DNA of 64,000 bases from Chrysomallon squamiferum (GCA_012295275.1 CM022677.1:12079723-12143722), one strand, 5' to 3'. Shown: positions 45,651-56,932, counted from the stretch's first letter. Notes: a model not told the origin generated them from the sequence alone. Translations and numbers: made by a program.

Positions 45651-46025
45651 TAATTTGGTCAATCATCAAGTTACTTTCAGCAGCACTGAAAACTTTCTGA
45701 CCATCATGTGCTCTGCTGGCTGTGTACGTCACACTTAATGTTGTCAGTCTGTCAGTAGTAATGGGAGATCCAGTGATTCTGACAGGAAGCTTGTTACTGT
45801 CTACGTACCACAAGATCTGTGTCTCATTTGGTGCTGGTTTGGCTCCCCGTACAACACAGGTAAAAACAGCAGAGTCTCCCTCAGTGATGCTAAATGAGTT
45901 TGGCCTTGATCCAGAAATGTTCGTGTTCGCAGAATTAACTGGAGCTGGAAAAGGAAAATAAAGAAAATTTACTGTGCTATTCCTTATGATGTAATCAAAC
46001 CATAAAATTCAGATAATGACACCAA
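45651..46025 (-). pseudogene. Inverted partial copy of the Ig receptor's second Ig exon
   Basis: On the minus strand this reproduces exon 3 of the receptor (53808-54146) with its acceptor (ccttttccag, exon start 45944) and about 75 bases of upstream intron. It encodes ITEGDSAVFTCVVRGAKPAP and LSVTYTASRAHDGQKVF, nearly the same as the plus-strand exon. The F-strand cysteine is replaced by serine (VFSAAES) and the copy ends DQIID-stop where repeat-element sequence begins. A truncated duplicate inserted in antisense into intron 1 of its own gene is the simplest reading. Confidence 0.85.
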
Positions 46026-46262
46026 AATGGGATTTACAGCAATTTCTGAAGTGCATAGAGTACTTTGTAAAGATTGCCCTACTCCACGTTCATACATACA
46101 TAAAATATACTCTGTTCCCAATTTAAATAAATTACCTGTTGTGAGCCTTTATTCAGTATTATAATAAACTGCTTGTGCTAATCTAGAAAGGCCATACAGA
46201 GCTCCATAAACCCATGTAAATTTGTCAGCCTTGTAATTTGACCAATTGCTCAACATGAATAG

Positions 46263-46300
46263 GGGTCATTCCATGTCAAATCACCCATGTCATATCACCC
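46263..46300. repeat. Solo terminal motif of the TIR-like family, copy 2
   Basis: Another GGTCATTCCATGTCAAATC in direct orientation relative to copy 1, followed by a partial repeat (catgtcatatcacccc). Together with copy 1 it flanks the inverted Ig copy. Confidence 0.7.
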
Positions 46301-46859
46301 CGTAAGTACCTTTTCCTATGCACAAACTAACTAAAACCAGTGAAAACCAGTATTGAGAGTATCTGTCACTAATCATTTTTTTTTTTTTTTTGATATTATC
46401 AGCAATTTGCCAACCATAGTTAGGAAGAAATGAACCACATGCCCCAAAAGCTTTATTATTATTTTATGTATTTTTTTAAAATATTTAATTGTAGTTTTAT
46501 TTATAACAATTTGTTTCAAACTGATTTCATGGCAATGAAATATTTCTGAATTTATCATATTACATATGGTAAAAGTCTGAACAGAGGAGAAAAATCATTC
46601 AGGCTACAAGTTATTAAAAATAAAAACAACATGCAAGAATGTTAACAAGTTTATACATTTAAAGTATTTTAATAATATAATCATTTTAAGCAGTGACAGT
46701 CCTTTCCAGTAGCAGTTATGGCATCTTCACAAGTAGGAAATAGAATTTAAGGATATTTTGCCTACATGGAGATCATCTTGGTAATATTTGTACTAATGTC
46801 TATCAAAACCTGACTTTCTATTTATTGGCTGATTTATTGTTTCATGTTAAATTAACCTA

Positions 46860-47090
46860 TGGGTCATTCTGTGTCAAATCACCCAATGGGTTAAACCTGA
46901 CCATCTCAGATTTTTATGAAACTTGGTATACTTGTTGACACAGCACCAAATCTGAAATTTTAGGCCAATCGAAACAGAATTTTGAGATAATCAGCCAAAA
47001 TGACCACCAACCTTTGACACTCATATCTCAGAAACTACTGGGCCAATCTTCAAAAAATTGGTATTGTTGAAAAGGCAATATGAAAAGGAA
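46860..47090. mobile_element. TIR-like repeat element, copy 3 (fragment)
   Basis: Starts GGTCATTCTGTGTCAAATC, continues acccaatgggttaaacctga and 'tatgaaacttggtatacttg', and stops near aaaaggcaatatgaaaagg. Only one end is present. Confidence 0.75.
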
Positions 47091-49409
47091 GCAGTTGAGA
47101 AGCAGGAGCCAATCCCTTATCACTAGTCGCCAAAGTGACTTAGGAGATAATACAACTAATTGAACTGATGGACTCAAATTAGTTCAGTTTCAAGTGTTCC
47201 TCTTCAGTTGGATTCTGATGCTTTCACTGCCCTGTCATCATTTAACATTCTACCTGAAATTTCCATCACATGTAGTCAGAGGAAGATCTGTTTGCAACCA
47301 TTCCATAGTCTGTTCCAGATGAAGATGCTGACCATATCACTGGAACTGAGACTCTGTACCTGGCCTGACAGTTAATAGTTGCCAGTGTTTCAAGGACAAG
47401 ATGCTGTGCAGCTCTGGGTGTCATTCAACACAACATGTACAAATAAACTCCTTCCTTCCTGTAAAGGAACACTAAGCAAAATATTAGACATAATTTGAAC
47501 TACTCTTCTTTTTTTTCATTAGAATGATTTCAGGAAATATTTTTAGTATATATTTAAAGTATGTGTGAAATGCTATAATTTAGTAATATTAACAGTTTAT
47601 CAACAAATTAAATTAAGAGAGTGTGGAATAAAAAAGTTTCCAAAAAAATATATATATATCAGAAACAAAGATGATTTAACTTAAAAGGTACAGTTTCATA
47701 GCTTTCAAACAACAATATAACAATATTATAATTTATCAAAATAGTCTAGAGGCATCTCTTTATATATATTTTATGTTAATGATATAGATATTTTAAATCA
47801 AACCTGTAATACATCATTTACCATTGTTCAGAGGATTATTGAAAATAATGTGGGTTTTTACATTCGATAATTTTCTTCATTTTTTTTATTGTCATTGGTT
47901 TAGAGTGTGACATTTTCTGAAGGAGAGATCCATTGCAAAAATTATTTGGCATTTTATATTTAGTAATGTAACGATCAAAAAATAAATAAATTACTGCAAA
48001 ATTACAGGGGCAAGCTATACACTTCAAAGCAGTTTATCACATTTGTATAGCTTATAATTTGTTGCTAGATGATACATCATATTTCCGTTTAATAGGTTTT
48101 TCTTGTAGAATAAATTCTTCTAAACGTGTAAAACATTACATTCAAGTTTCCAGTTTAGTTATCTCGAAATTCAAAAACAGCAGTGATGTGAATTTGATAA
48201 TCTATGTGTTCGACAAACCACTTAGTGATATATAGTTTCTTAACAGTACTTATTCAGAGACACAAAGTCTGTATCAGTTAATGAATGGCACAAGAAAATT
48301 GGTGTTTATAGTCATTAAAAATATGTTATTTTTTTGTTTGTGATTTATTTACTCAGATCTTTGTATTTATAAAACTATAGTTTCTCCACATTAAATTTTT
48401 TATCAGTATAATTTGAAGTAAATAACAGTCACTTGCAAAATATGGTCATGTGATCATTGGGAAAAATACTTCCAACTTCCCAGCAATATATTTTTAAAAA
48501 ATGAAGGTGATCAATTGGTTCATCATGGATGAAATGGAAAACAGGTTTTAAAGAAAAGATCACTTGCAGGAAACTCTATCATCACAGAAGGATTTTATTA
48601 TTAAGATTGAGAAAAGGAGGAATTATTTCATTTTGACTATTTTTATTTATTTATTTTTTTATAATGAAGTATCTCACAAACTGGTCACTCACTAAAATCC
48701 TTGATTCAATACAAAAAAACTTCCTGGATTATAATTTTTTCTATTGTGTGGACACTTAAATAGTGTGTCACATGTAGTCATTCCTTTCAACCTGTCGCAT
48801 GATATCAAGCCATCTATAAATGGTGTGCAAGAACACAACTTAATTGATGTCTGTGCAAGGTATCTATTCAATGATAATTCAGCATAATCTGTTGATAGTA
48901 TATAACCTTATCTCTAGATAAGCCTGACATTGTTATGTAATGCTGGAATAAAGTAGGATCATTATACCTTTTTATTTGTTGGTGTATTTATATAAATAAT
49001 CAGCATTTCTGAATTTCAAAGATGATTTATTCCATAGCAGGACACTGATTTTAGATGTAATTCAATATTATTTTGGTTATTTGGACTTTTCAAAAATAAT
49101 GTTTGTGGTGCATTTTCCATTAAACAAATATTCAATAATGTTTGCAGCTTAAAAATTATAAAATCAGGTTTTTCATAGATCTGAATAACAAGAACAACAA
49201 CAAAAAAGAAACAAAAAACCAACAAAAAACCTGAATATATTCAAAAATATTTAAGATGAGAGGGGAAAACTATAATTAATTTTATATTTTCAATTAAAAA
49301 TAACTGTTAGTATTAAAAAATGTTGAACTAAACTTGTTTAAATGTAACTGATTCAACAAAATGAAAAATCAACAATAAACTGAAACAATTGTAATATATA
49401 TTTTTGCAG
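47091..49409. other. Rest of intron 1 of the Ig receptor
   Basis: About 47100-47460 is less AT-rich and looks like an old interspersed element, but I could not identify it. The remainder is AT-rich without recognised exons. The last ~40 bases match the intron end before the Ig exon at 1659. Confidence 0.4.
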
Positions 49410-49709
49410 GTTTGATGAAATTAACAGATTCTGATGAAGGTGTTTTCAATCAAAGCTACATATTCCAGTGTTCTATATCAGAAAACATCACTATAACTAT
49501 GTCATTTACGAGGGGAAAAGATGCTTTATGTTCAGTCATGCCAAACTGTGTTCAATTCCTTGATTCTAATGATTACATTTGTAAATGTGCTGGTGACACT
49601 CCTAATCTTTTCAATCTGACAATAAACAGTGTCCGAATTGAAGATGAAGCTAGCTGGACATGCACTTACGATAGAAATGCCAGTAACGCGTTTTATCTAA
49701 AAGTTTGGA
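49410..49709 (+). CDS. Two-Ig transmembrane receptor, exon 2 (first Ig-like domain)
   Basis: This 300-base exon is flanked by phase-1 splice sites (atttttgcag and TGGA|gtaagt). It encodes a ~100-residue Ig-like domain: FQCSISENITITMSF, an extra cysteine set (LCSVMPNCVQF, ICKCAG) and EDEASWTCTYDRNAS at the F strand. Several N-glycosylation sequons (NIT, NLT, NAS) fit an extracellular domain. It is a clear paralogue of the exon at 1659-1964, and both keep the frame open while many residues between the cysteines differ, consistent with diversifying selection. Confidence 0.85.
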
Positions 49710-50385
49710 GTAAGTTATTTGTTTTTAATTCAATGAAGTAATACATTTTATTTATTTTTAATGTTTTTCTTTGTTCTAGCTACTATTACTTGTGCTTTTA
49801 ATACAACAGTTATTCCAGTAAAAAATTATATTGTAACGAATTACAATCAGCAACGATAAAATATTTTTCTATCTTAATTTTTTACATTCAGTTATTAAAT
49901 TTCTTACACATAAATCATTATGGAATTTTAATCTGATATATAATCATTAAAGGATCATACTATTTTTTCTTCAGTATAATGTTCAATCTGTGAAAGTTTT
50001 TATATTAGTTTATATTGTGCAAGAAAATGATTAACAGTGATAAAATTCTTATTAAAAGATTGTTTTTTCTTTTAATTTAATTATTTAGATTTTGTTTTGT
50101 TTTTTAATATGTTCTGAATTTTTAAAGTTTTACTGAGGAAGTGTTACAATGGTCTGGGATGTGCTTTCCATAAGACGTCTTTGATTTGAGTTCATTGGGT
50201 ATAAACTAAACAAAATTTGTTAGACACATAAGGTCAAAAAATCCACCATCATTCACAGAAAGCGGCATATCTGGTCTACATTATTAAGAAACAAGAGTTA
50301 ATTTCTGGCCTAAAGTATGGTGGTGGTGTTTGTGTCTCTTTATTTTGTACCATGTTTAATCATAGTAAAGTTCAGATTACTGTTC
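49710..50385. other. Intron 2 of the Ig receptor, first part
   Basis: The first ~75 bases match the intron after the exon at 1964. The rest is AT-rich without features. Confidence 0.5.
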
Positions 50386-50389
50386 GGGT

Positions 50390-50425
<36 letters not shown>

Positions 50426-51242
50426 ATAAATAAAATTTAAACCCGACCTTCTCAGGTTTTTATGAAACTTGGTATACTTGTTGACTGGGATCCCTCAGCA
50501 CCAAATCTGAATTATTAGCCGAATCGGATCAGTGGTGTGGGAAATATGGCCCACCGAATTTTGAGATTTTTGGCAAAAATGGGCGTGACCACCAACCTTA
50601 GAACCCTCACATCTCAGGAACTACTGGGCCAATCTTCATAAAATTGGTATTATTGAAAAGGCAATATGACAAGGATTCGAAATCTGCCATTTTTGTTCAG
50701 TTTGGATGTTCATATTGGAGTATTTATAACCTTTATATATTTAAAAAATGCACATACATGAAAATAACACCTTTTCAGCCAATAACATCTGATTAACTAA
50801 AACCTGAATGATCAATTTTGGAATCACCATCTTTCTTTATCATCGAGTAAGACATGAAATCTACAGCGATATCCTTCTGTAAAAAAACTTAACGTAATGG
50901 CGATTTCCATAAGCACTTTCAAACGCGGAGCTTTTTTTTCGCCAAAGAAGACACACCGTAGTGTCGCACATTGTTTCAAAGGTAATTGAATGCTCAACAA
51001 TACCAGTTTTATGAAGATTGGCCCAGTAGTTACTGAGATATGAGGGTTCTAAGGTTGGTGGTCACGCCAATTTTTGCCAAAAATCGCAAAATTCGGTGGG
51101 CTGTATCTCCCACACCACTGCCCGATTGGGCTAATATTTCAGATTTGGTGCTGAGGGATCCCAGTCAACAAGTATACCAAGTTTCATAAAAATCTGAGAT
51201 GGTCGGGTTTAACCCATTGGGTGATTTGACACGGAATGACCC
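50386..51242. mobile_element. TIR-like repeat element, copy 4, near-complete foldback
   Basis: The left end (GGGTCA, then a ~32-base poly-A in place of the inner terminal motif) and right end (tgggtgatttgacacggaat, GACCC) are inverted. Long arms pair: aaacttggtatacttgttga on the left and tcaacaagtataccaagttt on the right, plus the ggtggtcacgcc block. The centre (50853-50990) is the GC-richer core shared with 43.46 kb. No transposase frame. Confidence 0.85.
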
Positions 51243-51899
51243 GTTTTCAGCAGATGTGCCATTTGATGAAATTTTATCAACTGATAAAACTTAACATTAT
51301 TGCTACTTCTCTAAATTTTACCTTCCTGTCAGTGATGTGGCCTAGCTCATTCAATTTTACAATACTTTTTTCTTTCTTTCAAATCTTTAATAATCCCTAG
51401 ATCTTTTTTAGTTCACTTATATTACAGTCTTCAAAAAACAAAACAAAAATAGAAAAGGAAAGGAAAAAGAACTTAATCTATGTTGAAAACTCAGAGGTTC
51501 TCCTCCAGAAGTTTGTCTGAAGGCCTGACTGCCTTTCTGTGTTCCTAGTAGGTAAAACAGTGCTGAACAAAATAGTACACTAACATAGCCATTACACAAC
51601 AATGGTGTTTTCCACTCAGAATTCCACATACATGAGATGGTTTAATACATAGTGACGTATTTTAGTTGAGTTTGAACCCCTCAGTCTCCATTTTTGGTTA
51701 CATTCCCAGCTGATTTCTCAATATAGCATGTGTCTACTAGTCTTGAGGGTAGGCATTACACATGTACTCTAGGGTAAGAGCTGTTTATCCCAATTCTCTT
51801 TGGGTTTTCATCTGGTATAGTCTTTCGAGTATCTGAAAAGTTCTCTTTTCCATTCAGGAAATATGCAGTGCATTAGGAGTTTCTTAATCTTATGGTCAA

Positions 51900-52690
51900 C
51901 GAGCTATGTCTCATCTGTTTTTGTATCATTCATTTCCTGTTGTTTTCTGTTTTTGGCTATGCTAGAGCAGTTGATTATCTGTGATTCATAGGTCACAATT
52001 AAACATGATACATAGTAATCTGGCTCTTTGTCTAGAGGTAATATTTCTTTCAGTTTGGAGGCTGTTTTAGTTCTTTGTTGGTTAATGTAATTTGCTTTTA
52101 AATAAACCAGCCATGTCTTTGCATGTTTCCACTGTGTGCAGAGCTTCTCACATTTGCTGTTGTAACTCGTTCTTCTGAATAACATATAACCAGGTAGTCT
52201 GCATATATTGCACCCATGAATCCACTGTGGGATATCCTTTAATATATCATTACTATAAAATTATAAAGAGAATTAGTCTCAGAACACCATGGTGTACAGA
52301 CATTTGTTTTTCTATATTTCGGTATTTTGAACATGTGCAATGTTAACCCAGATTTAACTCCAGTCTTTGTCAAAAGCTTTTTCTAGACAGCAAATGTAGG
52401 ATTTGTTCTTTTTAATTTTTTTCTTTGAATGCATCCTTAATCTCTAGTCATATGGAGGTGATCTGATCTTTAGTGGATCCTTTTTATCAGCTTTCCTACA
52501 AAGCGTTTTAAATTGATGGCTCTGAAGTGGTTTTAATTTATACTTTCCTATTTTGTGGATTCATATAGTGTGGATTTTCTCTCAGATTGTGCTACAGAGC
52601 TATTGACTCAGCTTGCACTGAAGATCTCTCCAGCATTTGTGAAAGGGATGGAGGGAATTGGTGTAACTGGTGCAACTTAAATGATGGGAT
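51900..52690 (-). mobile_element. Degenerate non-LTR retrotransposon (reverse transcriptase remnant)
   Basis: On the minus strand CCLEKAFDKDWS (about 52400-52365) matches the RT motif with a catalytic Asp (xDLEKAFDxV), followed by NDILKDIPQWIHG (about 52250-52210) and, in another frame, IYADYLVICYSEE at the position of the catalytic Y-x-DD box. YADD has become YADY. The later block KLKEILPLDKEPDY resembles the region after the palm domain. Frameshifts and stops show an old, dead LINE; the clade (Jockey- or RTE-like) is not determined. Confidence 0.75.
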
Positions 52691-53120
52691 GGTACAGAAA
52701 TGTCCAGGTTACACATGCTTCGAACAATGTTTGTCAAACATACGCCTATAAATAATGGCATCAAAAACATTAACTATTAACAAGTTTGTTTTATTTGCAA
52801 TTAAATAAAATCAAAGTGTCTATTAAATTTATTATACAAAATGAAGTTCACTAATAAAACAGGTAGCACTGCCGATGAATGGCGGGCAAACTCGTCATAA
52901 GCTGTAAGTGATGGCGGGCCCACCCTCTCTTATAGTATGTTGCGAGACCTCTGTATAATCCATTTCCATTTTTTCCTAACGTTGTCTTAAATGCTTCTTA
53001 ATGCCAATGTTCATACCTTCTGCCCAAAGCAAAGGTGTTGCCCATTTTTGTGATATATCTACTTCACTGAAACAGGGAATTTTTATTTGATTATTTTTCT
53101 TTTTTTATATGTTTTTAAAT
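52691..53120. other. Intron sequence, no feature
   Basis: The stretch at 52870-52940 (gatgaatggcgggcaaactc, gtaagtgatggcgggcccac) is unusually GC-rich and contains a short direct repeat of 'gatggcggg', perhaps an old interspersed repeat. Confidence 0.35.
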
Positions 53121-53626
53121 ATTTATGAGTCATTCTGTGTCAAATCACCCAATGGGTTAAACACGACCATCTCCAATTTTTATGAAACTTGGTATACACG
53201 TGTGCATTATTTAAATATATATTGTGGCTAAACGAAAAAGATTACACCTTTGAAACTGTTATATGTTTTAGTTAACATATGGGAAATTAAATTTCAAGGA
53301 AGGTCATGTCAAGGTCACATGATCCATAAGGTAAATTTCAAGGTCATAACAAAGGTCAAATGGTCAGAGAACCCAACATTTTTCAAACTGAACAATAATG
53401 CCTTTTCAACAATACCAATTTTATGAAGATTGGCCCAATAGTTCCTGAGATATCAGGGTTCAAAAGTTTGTGGTCATGCCCATTTTGGCCAAAAATCTCA
53501 AAATTCGGAGGGTCATGTCTCCAACCCCACTGGTCCCATGGGCCTAAAATTTCGGATTTGGTGCTGTGGGGTCCCAGTCAACAAGTATACCAAGTTTAAT
53601 AAAAATCTGAAACGGTCAGGTTTAAA
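53121..53626. mobile_element. TIR-like repeat element, copy 5
   Basis: Starts gagtcattctgtgtcaaatc and acccaatgggttaaacacga. It ends with tcaacaagtataccaagttt and ctgaaacggtcaggttta, that is, the inverted arm without the outermost motif. It lies 180 bases upstream of the acceptor of the second Ig exon. Confidence 0.8.
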
Positions 53627-53807
53627 ATATTCAGCATTTTTACCAGTTATTTAAAATAACTCTTTAGACCATTTAATAAGACATAAATCTTGTTTTATGT
53701 TTGTTAATATTTGCTATATGAAACAAACTTAATAATTATCAGTGTTTTATGGTTTGATTACATCATAAGGAATAGCACAGTGAATTTTCTTTATCTTCAT
53801 TTTCCAG

Positions 53808-54146
53808 GTCCAGTTAATTATACAATCACAGAAGTTTCTGGATCAAGGCCAAACTCACTTAACATCAATGAGGGAGACTCTGCTGTTTTTACCTGTGTTG
53901 TACAGGGAGCCAAACCAGCACCAAATGAGACACAGATCTTGTGGTACGTAGACAGTAACAAGCTTCCTGTCAGCATCACTGGATCTCCCACTACTACTGA
54001 CAGACTGACAACATTAAGTGTGACGTACACAGCCAGCAGAGAACATGATGGTCAGAAAGTTTTCTGTGCTGCTGAAAATAACTTGATGATTGACCAAAGT
54101 ATCCCTGCTGTCAGCTCAACTAACAAAATTGAACTACATATACAAA
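53808..54146 (+). CDS. Two-Ig transmembrane receptor, exon 3 (second Ig-like domain)
   Basis: The acceptor cattttccag and donor CAAA|gtgatc are both phase 1. The exon encodes a ~112-residue Ig domain: PVNYTITEVSGSRP, EGDSAVFTCVVQGAKPAP, ILWYVDSNKLPV and HDGQKVFCAAENNLM. The C...W...C core with a Thr/Ser-rich stretch between is a typical I/V-set-like membrane-proximal domain. Sequons (NYT, NET) are present. The donor gtgatc is weak but the phase fits the transmembrane exon. An inverted partial copy sits at 45.65-46.03 kb. Confidence 0.85.
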
Positions 54147-54216
54147 GTGATCACCATTTTTTCTTTGTATTTTATTTCTCACCTTGTGTAAAATGAAGAA
54201 GTAGTTTCAAATGTAA

Positions 54217-54235
54217 TACATGTTGTGTGTGTATC

Positions 54236-54297
<62 letters not shown>

Positions 54298-54300
54298 TCC
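54217..54300. repeat. (GT)n microsatellite
   Basis: GT tract of ~60 bases shortly after the donor of the second Ig exon. Confidence 0.95.
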
Positions 54301-54889
54301 GTGAATGTATGGTTTTTAGTAACAAGTCTGAAAGTAACCAGCACCTAACAAATACTGTTTATTTGAAATGTATGATTTGTAACATTTTGATATTAACGAT
54401 GATTTAGATTTGTTGTACAGAATTGATTCGGTGCTGTTAACTGTAAAATAGTGTGCATGTGCTTTAAGATTAATTAAATCTCACTGTAATGGAACAAATA
54501 TCAGGAATATTCTTCAGAGAATGATTTGTTGACCTATTCAGAAATTATTCAGGCAGCAAGATCTTGAAACATGACCAGATGAATAATTATGTCCCAGTCA
54601 GTAAGTTAATTTTGATACCAGAGTCTATTCTTACTGGCTTCATTGCAGAGTTTTATTTGGCTTTGAATAACATAAACAAATTAAAATATGGCAAATTAGA
54701 AACAGTTTGATCAAATGTAGTGACAGGTCTGGTATATTTTCATTTGTGATAGCCATAACTTTATTAACATAGAAAATGATAGATCATTTTGATAGAGACA
54801 GGAACATTTTTTATATCCAGACTTTAATTTTTTAAATAAAACTGCTAGTAGTGGATGGATCAGTGAATGACATTTTTCCTTCTTAGCAG

Positions 54890-55245
54890 AAAAAAGAAAT
54901 TCAACAAGTGTTCCTACAACAACTCCAAACCTGGGATCAGGTTCTGGCTGTAATTTAGTTTGTATTATCCTCATTACAGTTATCACTGTCACAGGTCTTT
55001 GTATAATCATAACATGCTGTCTGATATCACTAAGAAACCAAAACAAAAAGAAAAATGATAAAACTACAAATATTGAACTGAGCAGTAAAACGAACACTGA
55101 AAAGTCTCAAACTGAGGTTTCTGTTGATATCAAAGCAGAAGAAAAGTGTAACATTCAAGAGAAAGCAGACAAAAAACATGACACTGAAGATGTAGAAACT
55201 TCACAGATAGGATTGCTAATAATCTTCACACAATATGCCTGGTAA
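54890..55245 (+). CDS. Two-Ig transmembrane receptor, exon 4 (transmembrane segment and tail)
   Basis: After the ttcttagcag acceptor (phase 1) the frame encodes a Ser/Thr-rich stalk (NSTSVPTTTPNLGSG), one transmembrane helix (LVCIILITVITVTGLCIIIT) and a cytoplasmic tail starting CCLISLRNQNKKKND, with a basic stop-transfer. The tail continues through ELSSKTNTEKSQTEVSVD to a TAA at 55243-55245. Exons 1-4 together give 1074 bases, an exact multiple of three, for a 357-residue single-pass type I protein. The tail has no ITIM or TIR motif I can recognise. The last ~13 residues (GLLIIFTQYAW) are unlike the acidic tail before them, and a coding-looking stretch in another frame continues beyond, so the original tail may have been longer. 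Confidence 0.8.
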
Positions 55246-55495
55246 CCATGGAAGTGATGACGATAATGAAAGTTCTGAAGATTACTCATATAATCAGACA
55301 AATGTAAAACCTGCAAATCAACCAGTCAGTAAAGATGTCTGTGAAGAACACAAGTCAGTCACTGATTCACTGATTAAAACTGATGTGAGCAACAATACAG
55401 CAGAGAGCCAACATCCAACCAGACAGAATCACAATAATGTTGATCATCAGAAAACAAAACATATTACAACTATTGATGTGAAAATCAAATTATAA
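55235..55495 (+). pseudogene. Continuation of the receptor tail in a shifted frame
   Basis: An open frame of 86 codons overlaps the end of exon 4 and runs to 55495. Its content (GSDDDNESSEDYSYNQT, KPANQPVSKDVCEEHKSVT, SQHPTRQNHNNVD) is acidic, Ser/Asn-rich and rich in SxxY-like and DYSY motifs, like a disordered cytoplasmic tail. Between the two frames a third frame reads DRIANNLHTIC. Small indels at about 55205-55235 could have broken one long tail, or an unrecognised short intron may join them. Confidence 0.5.
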
Positions 55496-56700
55496 ACAAA
55501 TGAAGCAGTTTCAAAGTTAATTTGTTTTTTATTCCAGACTTTTTATTTGCTTCAGCTCAGTACATTTAGCAACATTCTTCATTATTTCAGATAATTTCTA
55601 GATGCCAGTGATTGTTTGTGGATTCTGCTTAACTAATCAAGGAATAGCTTTATTTCTATCTTTTTTGCTAATTCTGATATAAGCAAAATAAAAAAGCTTT
55701 TAAAAGAAGTTTATACTATGTTGACTGTTTTAGTTCCACACTGAGTAATATGCTTATTAACATAGATAAAGTTACAGCTTAATGCTTTTCTTTCACAACA
55801 CACACACACACACACAGACACAAACAAACACACACACACACACACAGTGAGATAAATGCAAGTCTGCTGCTTTATTATACTGTAAAACCTTTTATAAACA
55901 CTTTTTAACAGTTTTGAATATAATGTTTGCAGTAAGAACTTCCATGACAGATTAAAATATATTAACTAAAATTAAGAAAAACCTTGAAACAAATTTCTTT
56001 TCTCTTTCATTCTTTCTTTTCTTCTTCACTAGATCATAGAGCATCACTATTACTGTTATATACCTGGTTTTTATATATGTAAAGTTTCACCAATACATAT
56101 GTTGAGTATGTATGGTTTGAACCCAGAAATTACCAGTTGTTGGCCTGCTCTGACAGTGTGTTTTGTTGTGGAATGTCCTGTATGGACTTTTTAATGAGAC
56201 AGACCAGAATGTTTACATTTGATCTGATTATATTTCTGATTTATTATCTGAAATTATAGTTTGTAAATTAAATATTAAGGTTACTTGTCTAGTTTTAGTA
56301 ATCAGATTACACCTTTTGCATCACCTTGTCCTTTGATATTATAGTAATAATAATATTATTATTATTAATATTATTATTTGTTCGATATTTTTCTTTTTTA
56401 AAATGTATTTTCTCCACTTCATTTGTTTTTACCATACTAAAGCTTAACTCATACACATTATTTATTTTATTTCGACAACAAAGAAACAACACCATCAAGC
56501 AGTAAGTAACATAATCACATTGTTAGCCCTAACCTTGTGCTAATCATTCATGTAACCTCAGTTCCCCTTCCACTGTTCTTAATAAAACCCTCTGAAATCT
56601 TATTATGCAAAATCACTAATGAGAAACTGGTCAAGAATGCTTGAAAATTATTCTTTTCACAATATAATGATCTCATCTGATCAACACATTTCATTATTAA
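55496..56700. other. 3' flank of the Ig receptor, no further gene seen
   Basis: AATAAA-type signals occur near 55688. (CA)n occurs at 55798-55846. The remainder is AT-rich. Confidence 0.5.
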
Positions 56701-56713
56701 ATTAACGTAAATT

Positions 56714-56932
56714 ATGAGTAAACACAGACTTAAGACAGCCATAACGAAGGTGTTTGACTCAGGCAAAATGATGGATACCACTGACATGGATGATACCAAC
56801 ATAGTGGTCATTGCTGACATCCTAGTCTCAGTAAAAGTCCCAGCCAATGTTATGTGCATTCACTTTAACTGGTTAGTGGTAGACAGAGTTCAGCCAGTCA
56901 GTGCAGAATCAGTGTTTTATAACCTCTATTAA
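56714..56932 (+). other. Unrecognised open frame, possibly an old interspersed element
   Basis: Encodes 72 residues of mixed composition (DSGKMMDTTDMDDTNIVVIA, SVKVPANVMCIHFNW). Composition is less AT-rich than the flanks. No domain, splice signal or partner exon is recognised. Confidence 0.2.

Noticed and set aside
53818-54030. Minus-strand frame over the second Ig exon, and its plus-strand counterpart at 45722-45961
   Set aside because: Both are antisense shadows of the Ig exon and its inverted copy; the Ig-coding strand explains the conservation.
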